Source: Myripristis murdjan
Taxonomy: Eukaryota > Chordata > Actinopteri > Holocentriformes > Holocentridae
Direction of reading: 5' to 3'
Length of the DNA: 64,000 nt
NCBI RefSeq assembly: GCF_902150065.1
Contig: NC_044001.1
Coordinates: 20,623,939 to 20,687,938 of the forward strand
Shown in pieces: positions 1-9,623 of the stretch (position 1 is the stretch's first letter; the number at the start of each line of letters is the position of its first letter). A program made the translations under genes and the position numbers. The notes beneath the pieces were generated by a model, which had not been told where the DNA came from, searched no databases, and was given only the letters and a program-made list of their open reading frames with translations.

Positions 1-26
1 GCCTTGAACTTGTTGGTTCCCACCAG

Positions 27-1678
27 GCCCAGAATAGGACTACTTACTATGCACCCAATCAGCTGGCCCAGATGCGACCTAACCCCCGCTGGCAGCAGCA
101 AGGCGGCAGAGGTCAAGGTGAGCACATGATTGTACAACTGACTTTCATATAAGCTGCTCAGTAAATGCCACAGTTAGAGTATTGAAAATATGTTAAATGC
201 CCTGTGGTCATCACCACTTCTCCCACTTCCAAGGTGGCTTCCAAGGGATGCCCAACTCGTTACGTCAGCCAGGTCCACGGGCCAACCTGAGACACATGAC
301 TCCCAACACCAGTTCCCAAGGCCCACGAGGTATACCCACTATTAATATCGCTTGACCAAAAGGGATCATTGACCTACTGACAGCTTCGACATTTTGGTGG
401 CATTACACTTGGAGAACCACTTCAGAAAACAAACTGTGGACTCTTAATACTGAAACACTGACATCAACTTCCTCTCATAAACCCTTCTATTTGTCATTTC
501 AAAACTCACTGATGCTTTATTACCATGTGCACATGCAGGCATATACGTAGAAATATAAACACTGACACTTCTAAAGTTAAAGATAAGGAGGCCTAAGAAG
601 CCAACACTGATCACACTTAATAATAATTGTAGATATGCACTAATCACAAGATTGTCTGGGCAGTTTTCATTCGGCTCCCATTTGAGCCAAGATAGATTCT
701 AATTCCATGCCTGTTTGGTTCACTCTTCACGAATCCCTGTTGCTAGGTGCTGGCCAGGCCATGGGTCCCCGTCCCTCCATGGGAGTCCCTGCGCCCCGGG
801 CCATGCCGCCTTACAAATATGCCACCGGTGTTCGTAACCCCAACCCGCAGGTGGTGCAACCTATTGCCTTACAGCAGGTATGAATAAAACCATGAGACTA
901 TCATTTGTAGCTGTTTGTATAGCTGTATAGCTGACAGGCTGCAATTTCTGCACTCAACCTGTTATTCAGCTTTCTAACTGTTTCCTGCATCCATCTGCTC
1001 CAGGCTCAACCAGCCGTGCACGTTCAGGGCCAGGAGCCTCTCACAGCCTCCATGCTGGCTGCAGCTCCCCCTCAAGAGCAGAAGCAGATGCTAGGTAAGC
1101 AACACATGTCACTACTCCGAAAAAAGTATTTAATCATACATGTTGCAGCTATGATGTGGGTTTGATCCACGCTCACTGTGCAATGTGGACTGTCTGGACT
1201 GTTTATCTTAGATTGATTCATTTGTGCTGTCTTTCTCTGTATTCTTCTCCCACACACAAATAGGGGAGCGACTCTTCCCTCTGATTCAGGCCATGCATGC
1301 CAACCTAGCAGGGAAAATCACCGGCATGCTGCTGGAGATTGACAACTCTGAACTGCTACATATGCTGGAGTCCCATGAGTCTCTACGCTCAAAGGTGCCT
1401 TACTCTTCCTGAGTCATCATAATGGTGTTTTACTGCTTATTTGTCAGATGTCACATGCAGCATGGATTTGCCATGTTTGCTGCTGGGCAACAGACAGGCA
1501 AATGGCCAGTCTGTTGTAATTAATTACACTGTAGGCTACAATATACTTACTCAGGTTTGATGTTTTCTTTGTACAGGTGGAGGAAGCTGTTGCGGTGCTA
1601 CAGGCCCATCAGGCAAAGAAAGATGCTACCCAGAAAGTGGGCGGCATTGCTACTACTGCTGCTGCTGCCACATCCTGA
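27..1678 (+). CDS. pabpc4: poly(A)-binding protein cytoplasmic 4 (3' part of gene)
   Basis: C-terminal part of a cytoplasmic poly(A)-binding protein, which coats mRNA poly(A) tails and recruits translation and deadenylation factors. Coding exons read as 27-117, 234-329, 747-877, 1004-1094, 1264-1394 and 1577-1678 (stop TGA), all with AG/GT borders and a continuous frame. The linker contains [15 protein letters not shown], which fits PABPC4 better than PABPC1, and then [13 protein letters not shown]. The MLLE (PABC) domain follows: [20 protein letters not shown], then [14 protein letters not shown], ending [20 protein letters not shown]. This domain binds PAM2 peptides (Paip, eRF3, Tob). The four RRMs lie upstream of the window. 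Compared with human PABPC4 as I recall it, the linker is shorter. The stop codon lies 23 nt before a 3'UTR intron (1702-1884), too close to trigger nonsense-mediated decay under the usual 50-55 nt rule. Paralogue choice is by linker motifs and by the neighbouring ppie, as in human 1p34. Confidence 0.9.
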
Positions 1679-1884
1679 AGACGGTGTGCTTTATGACACT
1701 GGTATGACCGTCTATTAACATCACTGCAGTGCTGTTTTTCCAATGTCTCCTAAATCTCTTGCACTAGCGGTACTGACCCTGAGTTCTTGCTTCATGTACA
1801 GATAGTAGTGGTTATTGCATCATGTGTTTATACTACTTGCGCTGAGGCTAGCGGCACTAATGAAATGTTTTTTTGTTATTTCAG

Positions 1885-2280
1885 AGCACAGACAACTGAG
1901 CAGCAACGGGGAGAGAGACACTATACTGACTCCAACCACCAGAGTCCTCTGAACAAAACAAAAACTCAAAAAAAGAGAAAATATAATTTTAAAAACATAC
2001 TTGAACATTTGAAAAAAAATAATAAATAATATATTACAGTACTTAATTTTCCTAGTTCTGTAATAGTTTTAAACTGCATACCAAAAGCAATAAATACAAA
2101 TGAGGGTGTTCTCTTGAGTCAAGGCCCTTCATTTTGTGGCTAAGGACAGAACCCTTTTTTTCTATAAGGAAAATGAGCATTGCTCTGTTTCTTTGTTTGA
2201 AAGTTTTGTTTGATTTGCTTTGAGCTGATGGATTCCTCCATCCCATTATGTTATCATGGGTGTGTGGTATTCTCAATAAA
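1885..2280 (+). other. pabpc4: pabpc4 terminal 3'UTR exon
   Basis: Non-coding last exon after an intron with donor ggtatgacc at 1701/1702 and acceptor tttcag ending at 1884. Two AATAAA signals are visible, at 2089-2094 and 2275-2280. The second is followed by T-rich and TG-rich sequence that would suit cleavage. Exon limits are inferred from splice signals. Confidence 0.6.
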
Positions 2281-2310
2281 GGGATGATACATCAAAGTTG
2301 TGATTATATG

Positions 2311-2313
<3 letters not shown>

Positions 2314-2348
<35 letters not shown>

Positions 2349-2375
2349 GTTTCCCCTGTGTGTGTGTGTGTATGT
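2314..2375. repeat. (TTA)n and (TG)n microsatellites
   Basis: A TTA/ATT trinucleotide run to about 2347 is followed by a short TG run at 2356-2375, just downstream of the pabpc4 poly(A) signal. Confidence 0.85.
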
Positions 2376-2478
2376 GTTGATCTTAAAAATAATGTGCTAA
2401 CCAACTGTATGTCATTATCAGTTTTCATTTCTGTTGTAGGAGGGAAATCACTTTTAAAGTTATAATGATGCACAAACA

Positions 2479-2596
2479 CATAATGCACATACTTTTTACA
2501 ACTAGGATTAATGCACAAGTAGGATTTATTGACATATTTCTACATAATGCACATACTTTTTCAATACAAATTTCTAATGCACATATTTTTGTACTT
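2479..2596. repeat. short dispersed repeat of an AATGCACATA motif
   Basis: The motif AATGCACATACTTTTT, or a close variant, occurs around 2480, 2543 and 2575, with a weaker AATGCACAAG around 2509. Spacing is irregular, so this is not a clean tandem array. Function unknown. Confidence 0.5.
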
Positions 2597-2637
2597 ATTT
2601 CTTTTCTATTTCTTATCATTTCACTTATGCTTATAAT

Positions 2638-2801
2638 CAGTACTCGAGTTTAGGGGGGATGAGGGTGGATGGCATCCCCACTGAAATAAAAACGTTCATA
2701 ATCATCCCCCTTGTAAAACTGCCATCCTCACTTTTCATCAAGTGAAAAAAATTGACCATCCTCCCTGATTTTTTTTTTTTTTTTTTACAACTCGACTACT
2801 G
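2638..2801. mobile_element. hAT-type MITE, 164 bp, with perfect 8-bp target duplication
   Basis: The left end reads CAGTACTCGAGTT and the reverse complement of the right end reads CAGTAGTCGAGTT, so 12 of 13 positions match. The element is flanked on both sides by CTTATAAT (2630-2637 and 2802-2809), an exact 8-bp duplication as hAT transposases make. The interior has no coding capacity and a T-run near the right end. It must have been moved by another element's transposase. The intact duplication suggests a fairly recent insertion. The family name was not determined. Confidence 0.85.
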
Positions 2802-3129
2802 CTTATAATCTCTTGACAATTTGAGCAACTGCAATTGACTCTGAGTCTGATTCTGTCATATTAGTTCATTTAACAAAAAAAAAAAAAGAAAGAAGAAATG
2901 TTGAAATTCAAGAATATGGGTCAGAAATTTGCATAGGCTACATTTACACAACAATATACAAAATGTGTTGTGTATCATATTTAAGATGTAGGTAATGAGC
3001 TCAACTTAATGGGCAGAGGATTCTCATGCACTATGTGTTTTCTCAGTTTTCTAATAAAACGCCGAGGTGTCATTGAGCAAGACTGTAGGTGCAGATGCTC
3101 AGTCACTGTAACACACTAGAGAAGAGCGG

Positions 3130-3281
3130 ACAAAATGTGAAAATGATCCGAGCCTGTGACTGCAGAGCGGCGTCCCGAAGGCAGGTGGCGCTAGAGCTCC
3201 CTGTGCCGTGGAGAGGCGGGCTCTGCTCGCAGCGCGCCAATGACGAGCCGCCGGGGTCAGAGTTGAAGGGTTAGATCCAAC
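3130..3281 (+). promoter_or_regulatory. ppie: ppie promoter / 5'UTR, GC-rich with CCAAT box
   Basis: The 150 bp before the ppie start codon are GC-rich against AT-rich surroundings. A CCAAT box lies at 3237-3241 in the context gcgCCAATgacg. No TATA box is evident, which fits a housekeeping gene. The transcription start was not determined. Confidence 0.5.
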
Positions 3282-6200
3282 ATGGCGGCGACCAAACGAG
3301 TGCTGTATGTTGGTGAGTTACCAATATTGTTCAGAAATCGGTGTTAAAACGCAATGTTTTTCCTTTTAGCCTTCTTAAATATACGGAGAGTAGCACTTTG
3401 ATTAAACCAAAGTAGCCAATGCTAAATCTAAGTTTGCGCCACGGCTAGTGGAGAATACAAAAGTTAGGGGGAAATAAAGAAACTGGGAAAGTTAGCCGGT
3501 AAGCGATAACGAGTTAGCTAGCTTAACAGATCGGAATTAATGTAAACTCCTAAGTGAAAACTATAAAATATAGTATATTTTACTCAATTCAATGTCAACT
3601 CAATGTCTATATTTCAAGTTGTTTAATGAATGTTAGCAAGTGGAAGTAGGATATATGATGCTTTATGCTGTTATATAACGGTAAAATGGCACCAATCCTT
3701 AATGACACCTGGTGGGAAATAAGGTAAAAATCCGGAGGTGGGTTTCAGACAACATTGTGATCCGTAAACGCAGCTCTCTCACCTCGGTTACTTTGCATCA
3801 AAATGTTTCTGGTCGTCATTTCTCACTGGAAACACGGTGGATATAATCAATTCTGTCTGTCAGAGTGACTTTGTGTTTGTCGGTTCATTCTCCATCGCTG
3901 CCATGTTGTGTCTCTGACAGGTGGGCTGGCAGAGGAGGTGGATGAGAAGGTGTTGCATGCGGCTTTTATTCCTTTTGGAGACATCACAGACATCCAGATC
4001 CCCTTAGACTATGAAACAGGTACAGTGAGTGGTTTTGTGGCAAAGTGTTTTTTTGTTTGTTTGTCTGTGTATCTGTGATGTGACACACTATCAGGGAGCC
4101 AGATGTTAAAAGTTGCATTCATGTGTCTCATTTATAATTTCTCAGAAAAGCACAGAGGGTTTGCCTTCATTGAGTTTGAGCTGGCAGAGGTAAGTCCTGG
4201 CTATGGTACTGAAACACTGATTGTTCCTCTGGGGACCTTTATGATGAGTTTCTCAGTTCACTCAAATTGTTTTTTTTTTTGTTTTGTTTTGTTTTGTGCT
4301 TTATGCTCCTCAGGATGCTGCTGCTGCTATTGATAACATGGTGAGTCAGTCACGTCGCTCGCCACAGCCTGGATGCTTGTTACTGCACTTTCATATCAGT
4401 GTCCAAGACCCAGTGGCAGTGAGCTCACAGAAAATGCACTGTTAACATTATTTTTACATGTTTTCTCTTTTTCTCCACCAGAATGAGTCGGAGCTTTTTG
4501 GGCGAACTATTCGTGTCAACATTGCCAAACCCATGAGAATCAAAGAGGGCTCTTCTCGACCAGGTGATTGAGAAAATCCTGTGCAGAGATGGTTTTGTCT
4601 TTGTTGGTTTCATTAACATGGTAGTGACCGTAAGTCTGTCTTTGCTTTAGTATGGTCGGATGACGACTGGCTGAAGAAGTTCTCAGGGAAGACCGCAGAG
4701 GAGAGTGAGGCGATGGAGACGGCTGGAGAAACACCCAACACAGCAGCACAGGAGGTGAGACTCATTCCAGTGTTTGCTGTTTGTTTGATTTTAGAGTAAA
4801 ACCTGTTTAGACTCCCTTAGGATGGTCCATGAGGAATGATTAATCTATTTTTTTCAGGCCGAGCCCCCTGCCAAGAAGGGCCGAGTTAACCCCCAGGTCT
4901 ACATGGATATCAAGATCGGCAACAAGCCAGCTGGGCGGCTACGCTTCCTCCTGCGGGCAGACATCGTTCCCATGACAGCAGGTCTATATGCTGTTTCCCG
5001 TATTGGTTTAAGCATCATTAGAACACTACATACCGTCTGTGCAGATAGCTGGGGGAAAAAGTATTATTTATGCTCAGCCAACTGGTAAAAATAGAGGCAG
5101 CAATAAATTGCACCAGAGAGAACAAATAGTAGTGCTTCACTTTAAAAATAGGAAAAAACACAGTGGCCTGGATGCGAATCTGGCCAGACTCTTTGCTGCA
5201 TGTCATCCCCTCTCTCTCCACTGTGTCTGTCTAACAAAGCAGAAATGCCCAGAAAATAAAAACAGATGACATTCAGTGACACAAATGTTTTTTTTTTTTT
5301 TTCTTACATGTTGTTATAGAGAACTTTCGCTGCTTGTGTACACACGAAAAAGGCTTTGGCTTCAAGGGCAGCAGCTTCCACCGCATCATCCCTCAGTTCA
5401 TGTGCCAGGGAGGTGACTTCACCAACCACAACGGCACCGGTGGCAAGTCGATCTACGGCCGCAAGTTTGACGACGAGAACTTTGTGCTCAAACACACGGC
5501 TGCAGGTGAGACGTTTCTGAGAGGCTGTCCGACAGTGTGTGTTCTGTGAAGGGGGGGTTGTGTGGTTCATGGTTTGTGTTGATAAGTGTATCCTGTGGGT
5601 GACGGGCCAAACCTCTCTCACGCACACAGGGCAGCTGTCCATGGCCAACTCCGGGCCAAACACTAATGGCTCTCAGTTCTTCATCACAACTGACAAAACA
5701 GACTGGCTGGACGGCAAACATGTGGTGTTTGGAGAGCTGATAGAAGGGATGGATGTTGTCCGTGCTATGGAGGTAAGGGCTTACATGATGCACAACGGCT
5801 GGAATAATTAATTAATTTAGCAATATTGTCTTTATTTACAAGCAAATACCATTTATAACACCTGCTGATCGTATCAAGCGCTCTCTGCTGTTTCACTTTG
5901 AGTTGTGTAGCCAATCATAATGATTTAGAGAACAAACTGTATCTTATCTGCGGCTCTTCGCTTCAAGTGGACCATGTGAGAACAATATCAGATATCCCTA
6001 CTGTTTTCAACTTGATCAGTGATAACTGTGAGAAGTAAATGCTACACTGATTTTTATGGTCAAAATAAAAAGTTGGCAAGTAGCCAGTAGTGATTTTAAG
6101 ATGCAAAGAGTACAATGGGATCAGTGCTCCTCTCAACAGTGCAATAAAAAGCAATATTGCAATATATAGGAAACTTGTCTGGATTATAATTTTAGGAATA

Positions 6201-6458
6201 ATCCTGTGGCATTCCAGGGTCTATATCTCAGATGGTAGATATAGAATGGGGTGAGAGAAGAGATCGTAGAATTTTAGTTGATTCTCTGGCCAATTTGTAT
6301 TATATTACCAAATTGTGTCAAAATATTTAAGCAGTTTTTTTTGGAAAGTCCACATATTTCTTCTCTTTCAATCTGTCTTGTTTCTACAGGCTCAGGGAAC
6401 AAAAGACGGCAAGCCGAAACAGAAAGTGATCATCTCAGACTGTGGAGAATATGTGTGA
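3282..6458 (+). CDS. ppie: peptidyl-prolyl cis-trans isomerase E (cyclophilin E, Cyp33)
   Basis: Nuclear cyclophilin of the spliceosome; it also binds the MLL1 PHD finger in mammals. Exons: 3282-3312, 3921-4019, 4146-4189, 4314-4340, 4482-4563, 4651-4754, 4858-4981, 5320-5505, 5630-5772, 6390-6458. These total 909 nt, or 302 aa, against 301 in human. The N-terminal RRM (about residues 6-84) has RNP2 LYVGGL and RNP1 RGFAFIEF. The linker carries [13 protein letters not shown]. The cyclophilin domain (about 140-302) shows [15 protein letters not shown], including the catalytic Arg, then [16 protein letters not shown] and [10 protein letters not shown], which holds the Trp linked to cyclosporin binding. 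It ends ISDCGEYV. Every splice phase is consistent and the start codon opens [12 protein letters not shown] as in other PPIE proteins. The gene looks intact. Exon 4 is only 27 nt (DAAAAIDNM). Confidence 0.97.
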
Positions 6459-6588
6459 ATGGAAAATCAAGTGTGTCTCTGTGTGTGCGTGCTTGTGTGT
6501 GTTTTTGTATACATTGTATGTCTGTGAGAATGATGATTATCACATCATGGTCTTTTCTAATTCAAGCCTCTGCCATGTAAATATTTCA

Positions 6589-6594
6589 ATAAAT
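6589..6594 (+). terminator. ppie: ppie poly(A) signal
   Basis: AATAAA 130 nt after the stop codon. TG-rich sequence lies in the 3'UTR before it and T-rich sequence after it. Confidence 0.7.
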
Positions 6595-7440
6595 ACTTTT
6601 ATACAGAACAACCTCTTTGCATGTTATTTTGTATTATGTCCTGTACTTCAATGTTGTATTTTAAGTTAAATGTCAAATTGATCTGATATGATTGCCTGCA
6701 AGTAGCATACCCCCTCCATTTAAAAGTATACATAGTCTTTATTGTTTTGGAAAATATTAATTTGTTGATTGTTGATTAATTTTTTGATTAATTCATAACT
6801 AGTAGCAAGCACAGGTGGCTTGGGCGAATAACTGGATGCAAGTGTTTTGTCTGCATGTATAAATTTCCTAAGAGACTGGGAAAGAAAAGTTGGTGCTGAC
6901 TTGCAACACTTTTTAATTTCCTCATGTTTATGCAAAACATCCATAGAGAATATATTCTATTACTATGTACATTATATAGAAAACTAGATTCACATAGATC
7001 TCAGATTGATTAACTGAGGATCAGGCTACACACTGCAAACCAAACGGTATAATATTTCACCATAAAATAGAAAAATTAAATTGAACCAAAAGGGGGAGCA
7101 CTGATACAGGTCTTTTTTCCCATTCCATCCTCTGTATTGATGAACTCAAATGTGAAGTTTTTTGTTGGTTTTTTTTTTTTTTTTTTTTTCAATTCACTTA
7201 AACCAATGAAAATGTGCTCAGGGCTCTCCTTGGCGCAGAGAGTGAGACCCCCTTTCTCTATTGCTCCCTGCTTGTGCGCCCAGACATTCACGGTCTCCAC
7301 GCACTTCGGAGAAGCAACTTGTTGCTGTGTAACTGCAACGTCGTGCTGCCACACCTGAACAGGTTGACTGCGGTGTGAGAAGACTTAACAAGGAGGCAGC
7401 TCCACCCCTCCTCTCCGCCTTCTTGAGTAATCTATCCAGA
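6595..7440. other. intergenic, ppie to connexin
   Basis: AT-rich spacer with a poly(T) run at about 7171-7190. From about 7240 it becomes more GC-rich (tgcgcccagac, acttcggagaag), probably the promoter of the following connexin gene. No open frame here resembles a protein. Confidence 0.5.
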
Positions 7441-7511
7441 TTCCCATCGGTGGGGTTCATCCAAAGCACGTTCCTCCGCTTCAACACGGAACCGCAACAA
7501 CAACGTTTATT
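7441..7511 (+). promoter_or_regulatory. gjb4: probable non-coding first exon of the GJB4-like connexin
   Basis: A strong donor, tattgtaagtatc, follows position 7511. Connexin genes usually have one 5'UTR exon spliced to a single coding exon. A matching acceptor could be one of the cag sites around 7999-8010, shortly before the start codon at 8042. The upstream limit is unknown. This is inference from splice motifs only. Confidence 0.4.
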
Positions 7512-8041
7512 GTAAGTATCGAAGTTAAATTGTACATATGGTGTGAATATGTTTTACAACGTGTACTTCTCGTTGTTTTCGAACACACTTTTTTTTCGCC
7601 AACTTTCTGTGTTTTTGGCTACGCGTAATTACGCATTCAAATCTACGAGCTTTGTATTGTTGAAGAGAGTGAAGTGCCTGACCCGGTTTAGAAATGTCCG
7701 ACTGTATCTTCGTATAGTAACCGATAAAACTGATTAATTAATCAATAATACAATATAATGCTTTGATTAACAAGTGTTGGGCACAGTAATGCCGTTTTTG
7801 ATGTATTTATTTCGCCTTTAAAGATTCTTGAAAAGACATGTCTGATTTCATGGTCTTAAGGGTCTAACTGTAATTTGTTTTTTCTTGTCTTGTGCTTCTT
7901 CCATACCTGAGGTCTGGCTGTGCTTCTTCCCTGTCTCTGCCTGTTCGATACCTGAAGTTTTTCTGTGTCATTTCAACTGGAACAAGCTTCCTCTGCGTTC
8001 AGTCAGCCAGAAGAGAAGACAGACTGTGAGCCGCCCTCACT

Positions 8042-8824
8042 ATGAATTGGGCATTCCTCCAGGGCCTCCTCAGTGGGGTTAACAAGTACTCGACAGCCTT
8101 CGGCCGTGTGTGGCTCTCCATTGTTTTCCTCTTCAGGGTGATGGTGTTTGTGGTGGCTGCTGAGAAAGTATGGGGTGATGAACAGAAGGACTTCAAGTGC
8201 AACACAGCTCAGCCGGGATGCCACAACGTCTGCTACGACCACTTCTTCCCAGTGTCCCACGTCCGGCTGTGGGCCCTGCAGCTCATCTTCGTCACTTGCC
8301 CCTCTTTCCTGGTGGTGATGCATGTGGCCTACAGGGAGGACAGGGAACGCAAAAACCGCCTCAAATACGGTGAGAACTGCCGGCGTCTCTATAAGAACAC
8401 GGGCAAAAAGCGTGGAGGCCTGTGGTGGACCTACGTCCTGACCCTGGTCTTCAAAATTGCTGTGGATGCCACCTTCGTCTACCTTCTCTTCCGCATCTAT
8501 GAAGGCTATGACTTCCCTACCCTCATCAAGTGCCAGCAGAAACCCTGTCCCAACACGGTGGACTGCTTCATTGCTCGGCCCACAGAGAAACGGATCTTCA
8601 CCATCTTCATGGTGGTCACCAGCCTGATTTGCATCCTGCTGTCCATTTTCGAGATCCTCTATCTGGTGGGCAAGCGTTGCCGCGAGTGCTTCACCACTAT
8701 CCATCACTCACACCGGGTCATGGCAACCTCAACTGGCAATCTGGTGGAGGCGAGCACTTTAAGGCTGGCAGGCAAAAACACCCCTCAAACCCCTGCCCCT
8801 TCATACAGCATGGCCATATCTTGA
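8042..8824 (+). CDS. gjb4: gap junction beta-4/beta-5-like connexin, 260 aa
   Basis: Four-pass connexin that forms gap-junction hemichannels in the plasma membrane. The start [18 protein letters not shown] matches GJB4, while [11 protein letters not shown] and [10 protein letters not shown] resemble GJB5, so it may be the fish counterpart of both. TM1 covers about residues 20-40. Extracellular loop 1 has the three docking cysteines at 53, 60 and 64 (C-x6-C-x3-C). TM2 is about 76-96, followed by a cytoplasmic loop, then TM3 about 130-150. Loop 2 has [12 protein letters not shown] (C-x4-C-x5-C) and TM4 is about 189-210. The C-terminal tail is short and ends PSYSMAIS. The CDS is a single uninterrupted exon, as is usual for beta connexins. 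The tandem partner is gjb3, 5.3 kb downstream, matching the mammalian GJB5-GJB4-GJB3 cluster. The gene looks intact; exact orthology is uncertain. Confidence 0.9.
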   Translation: MNWAFLQGLLSGVNKYSTAFGRVWLSIVFLFRVMVFVVAAEKVWGDEQKDFKCNTAQPGCHNVCYDHFFPVSHVRLWALQLIFVTCPSFLVVMHVAYREDRERKNRLKYGENCRRLYKNTGKKRGGLWWTYVLTLVFKIAVDATFVYLLFRIYEGYDFPTLIKCQQKPCPNTVDCFIARPTEKRIFTIFMVVTSLICILLSIFEILYLVGKRCRECFTTIHHSHRVMATSTGNLVEASTLRLAGKNTPQTPAPSYSMAIS

Positions 8825-9617
8825 TACTGATGCAGGGCAAAGACTTCATGAGAAACCAAGGAAGGCAAAGGAAAGGATTTATTTATGCGGATGATGATTC
8901 CTCTGTCCCATCCAAGGACATTTCCCTAGAGACTTCCTCACAGACATTTTGTCCTCAGAGACTGAACTGTAATGCAGCTTGCCATGTTTCTATTGCTGTA
9001 TCATAACATCCACTGTCAGAGCATCTGAAAAGGACCACTAAAATAAGCATTCAACGTGCCTACCTTATATCATGAAGGTGGAATGTGTTGGTTTGGGCCA
9101 GAGTTTTATGTTTACAGTTGAAGTTCTGTAACCTTACCAAAAAAGCAAGTTGGTGTGAGGCACCATGAGAGATGCCTCGGTTCGAGTACCATGGAACTGA
9201 ACGCATGAGTCAGTTTTACATCAAACATCCATCATTTGTAGTGGTTTAGCAAACAAGTGTCTTTCAGTGTAGTATTTCTCCTCTTTGTTTATCGCTCCAC
9301 CTCAAAATGTTCCTGTTCTTGTGTTTTGTAAAAGGTTTTAAGTTTGTCCACAAGTTGAAACTGCACTTAAGCTCTTTGTATCGTTCTGATTTTCCTATTT
9401 GAAGTTGACACACCATCTTCTACAGAATTTATCCACTATTAAGGCTTGAAAGATTGTGCTGTTCATATTGCATTGTTGCCTCATGTTTTTAGTGGTAAAA
9501 TCTTACAAAGACACAAGAGGGGATTATGATGTCGTTTTGTAAACACTATATGTGTATATTTTCTAGATGTAAATAGTGTGATGCAGTATAGCTGCATAGC
9601 TCATAGAATTATTTTTC

Positions 9618-9623
9618 ATTAAA
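9618..9623 (+). terminator. gjb4: poly(A) signal (ATTAAA) of the GJB4-like connexin
   Basis: ATTAAA about 800 nt after the stop codon, followed by T/G-rich sequence (gtgttttcaaaaggtgttttt). Inferred 3' end. Confidence 0.5.

Noticed and set aside
8003-8707. Long minus-strand open frame (234 aa) opposite the GJB4-like connexin
   Set aside because: It lies antisense to a clear connexin CDS, is rich in His/Glu from complementing connexin codons and resembles no family. The same holds for 14118-14840 opposite gjb3.
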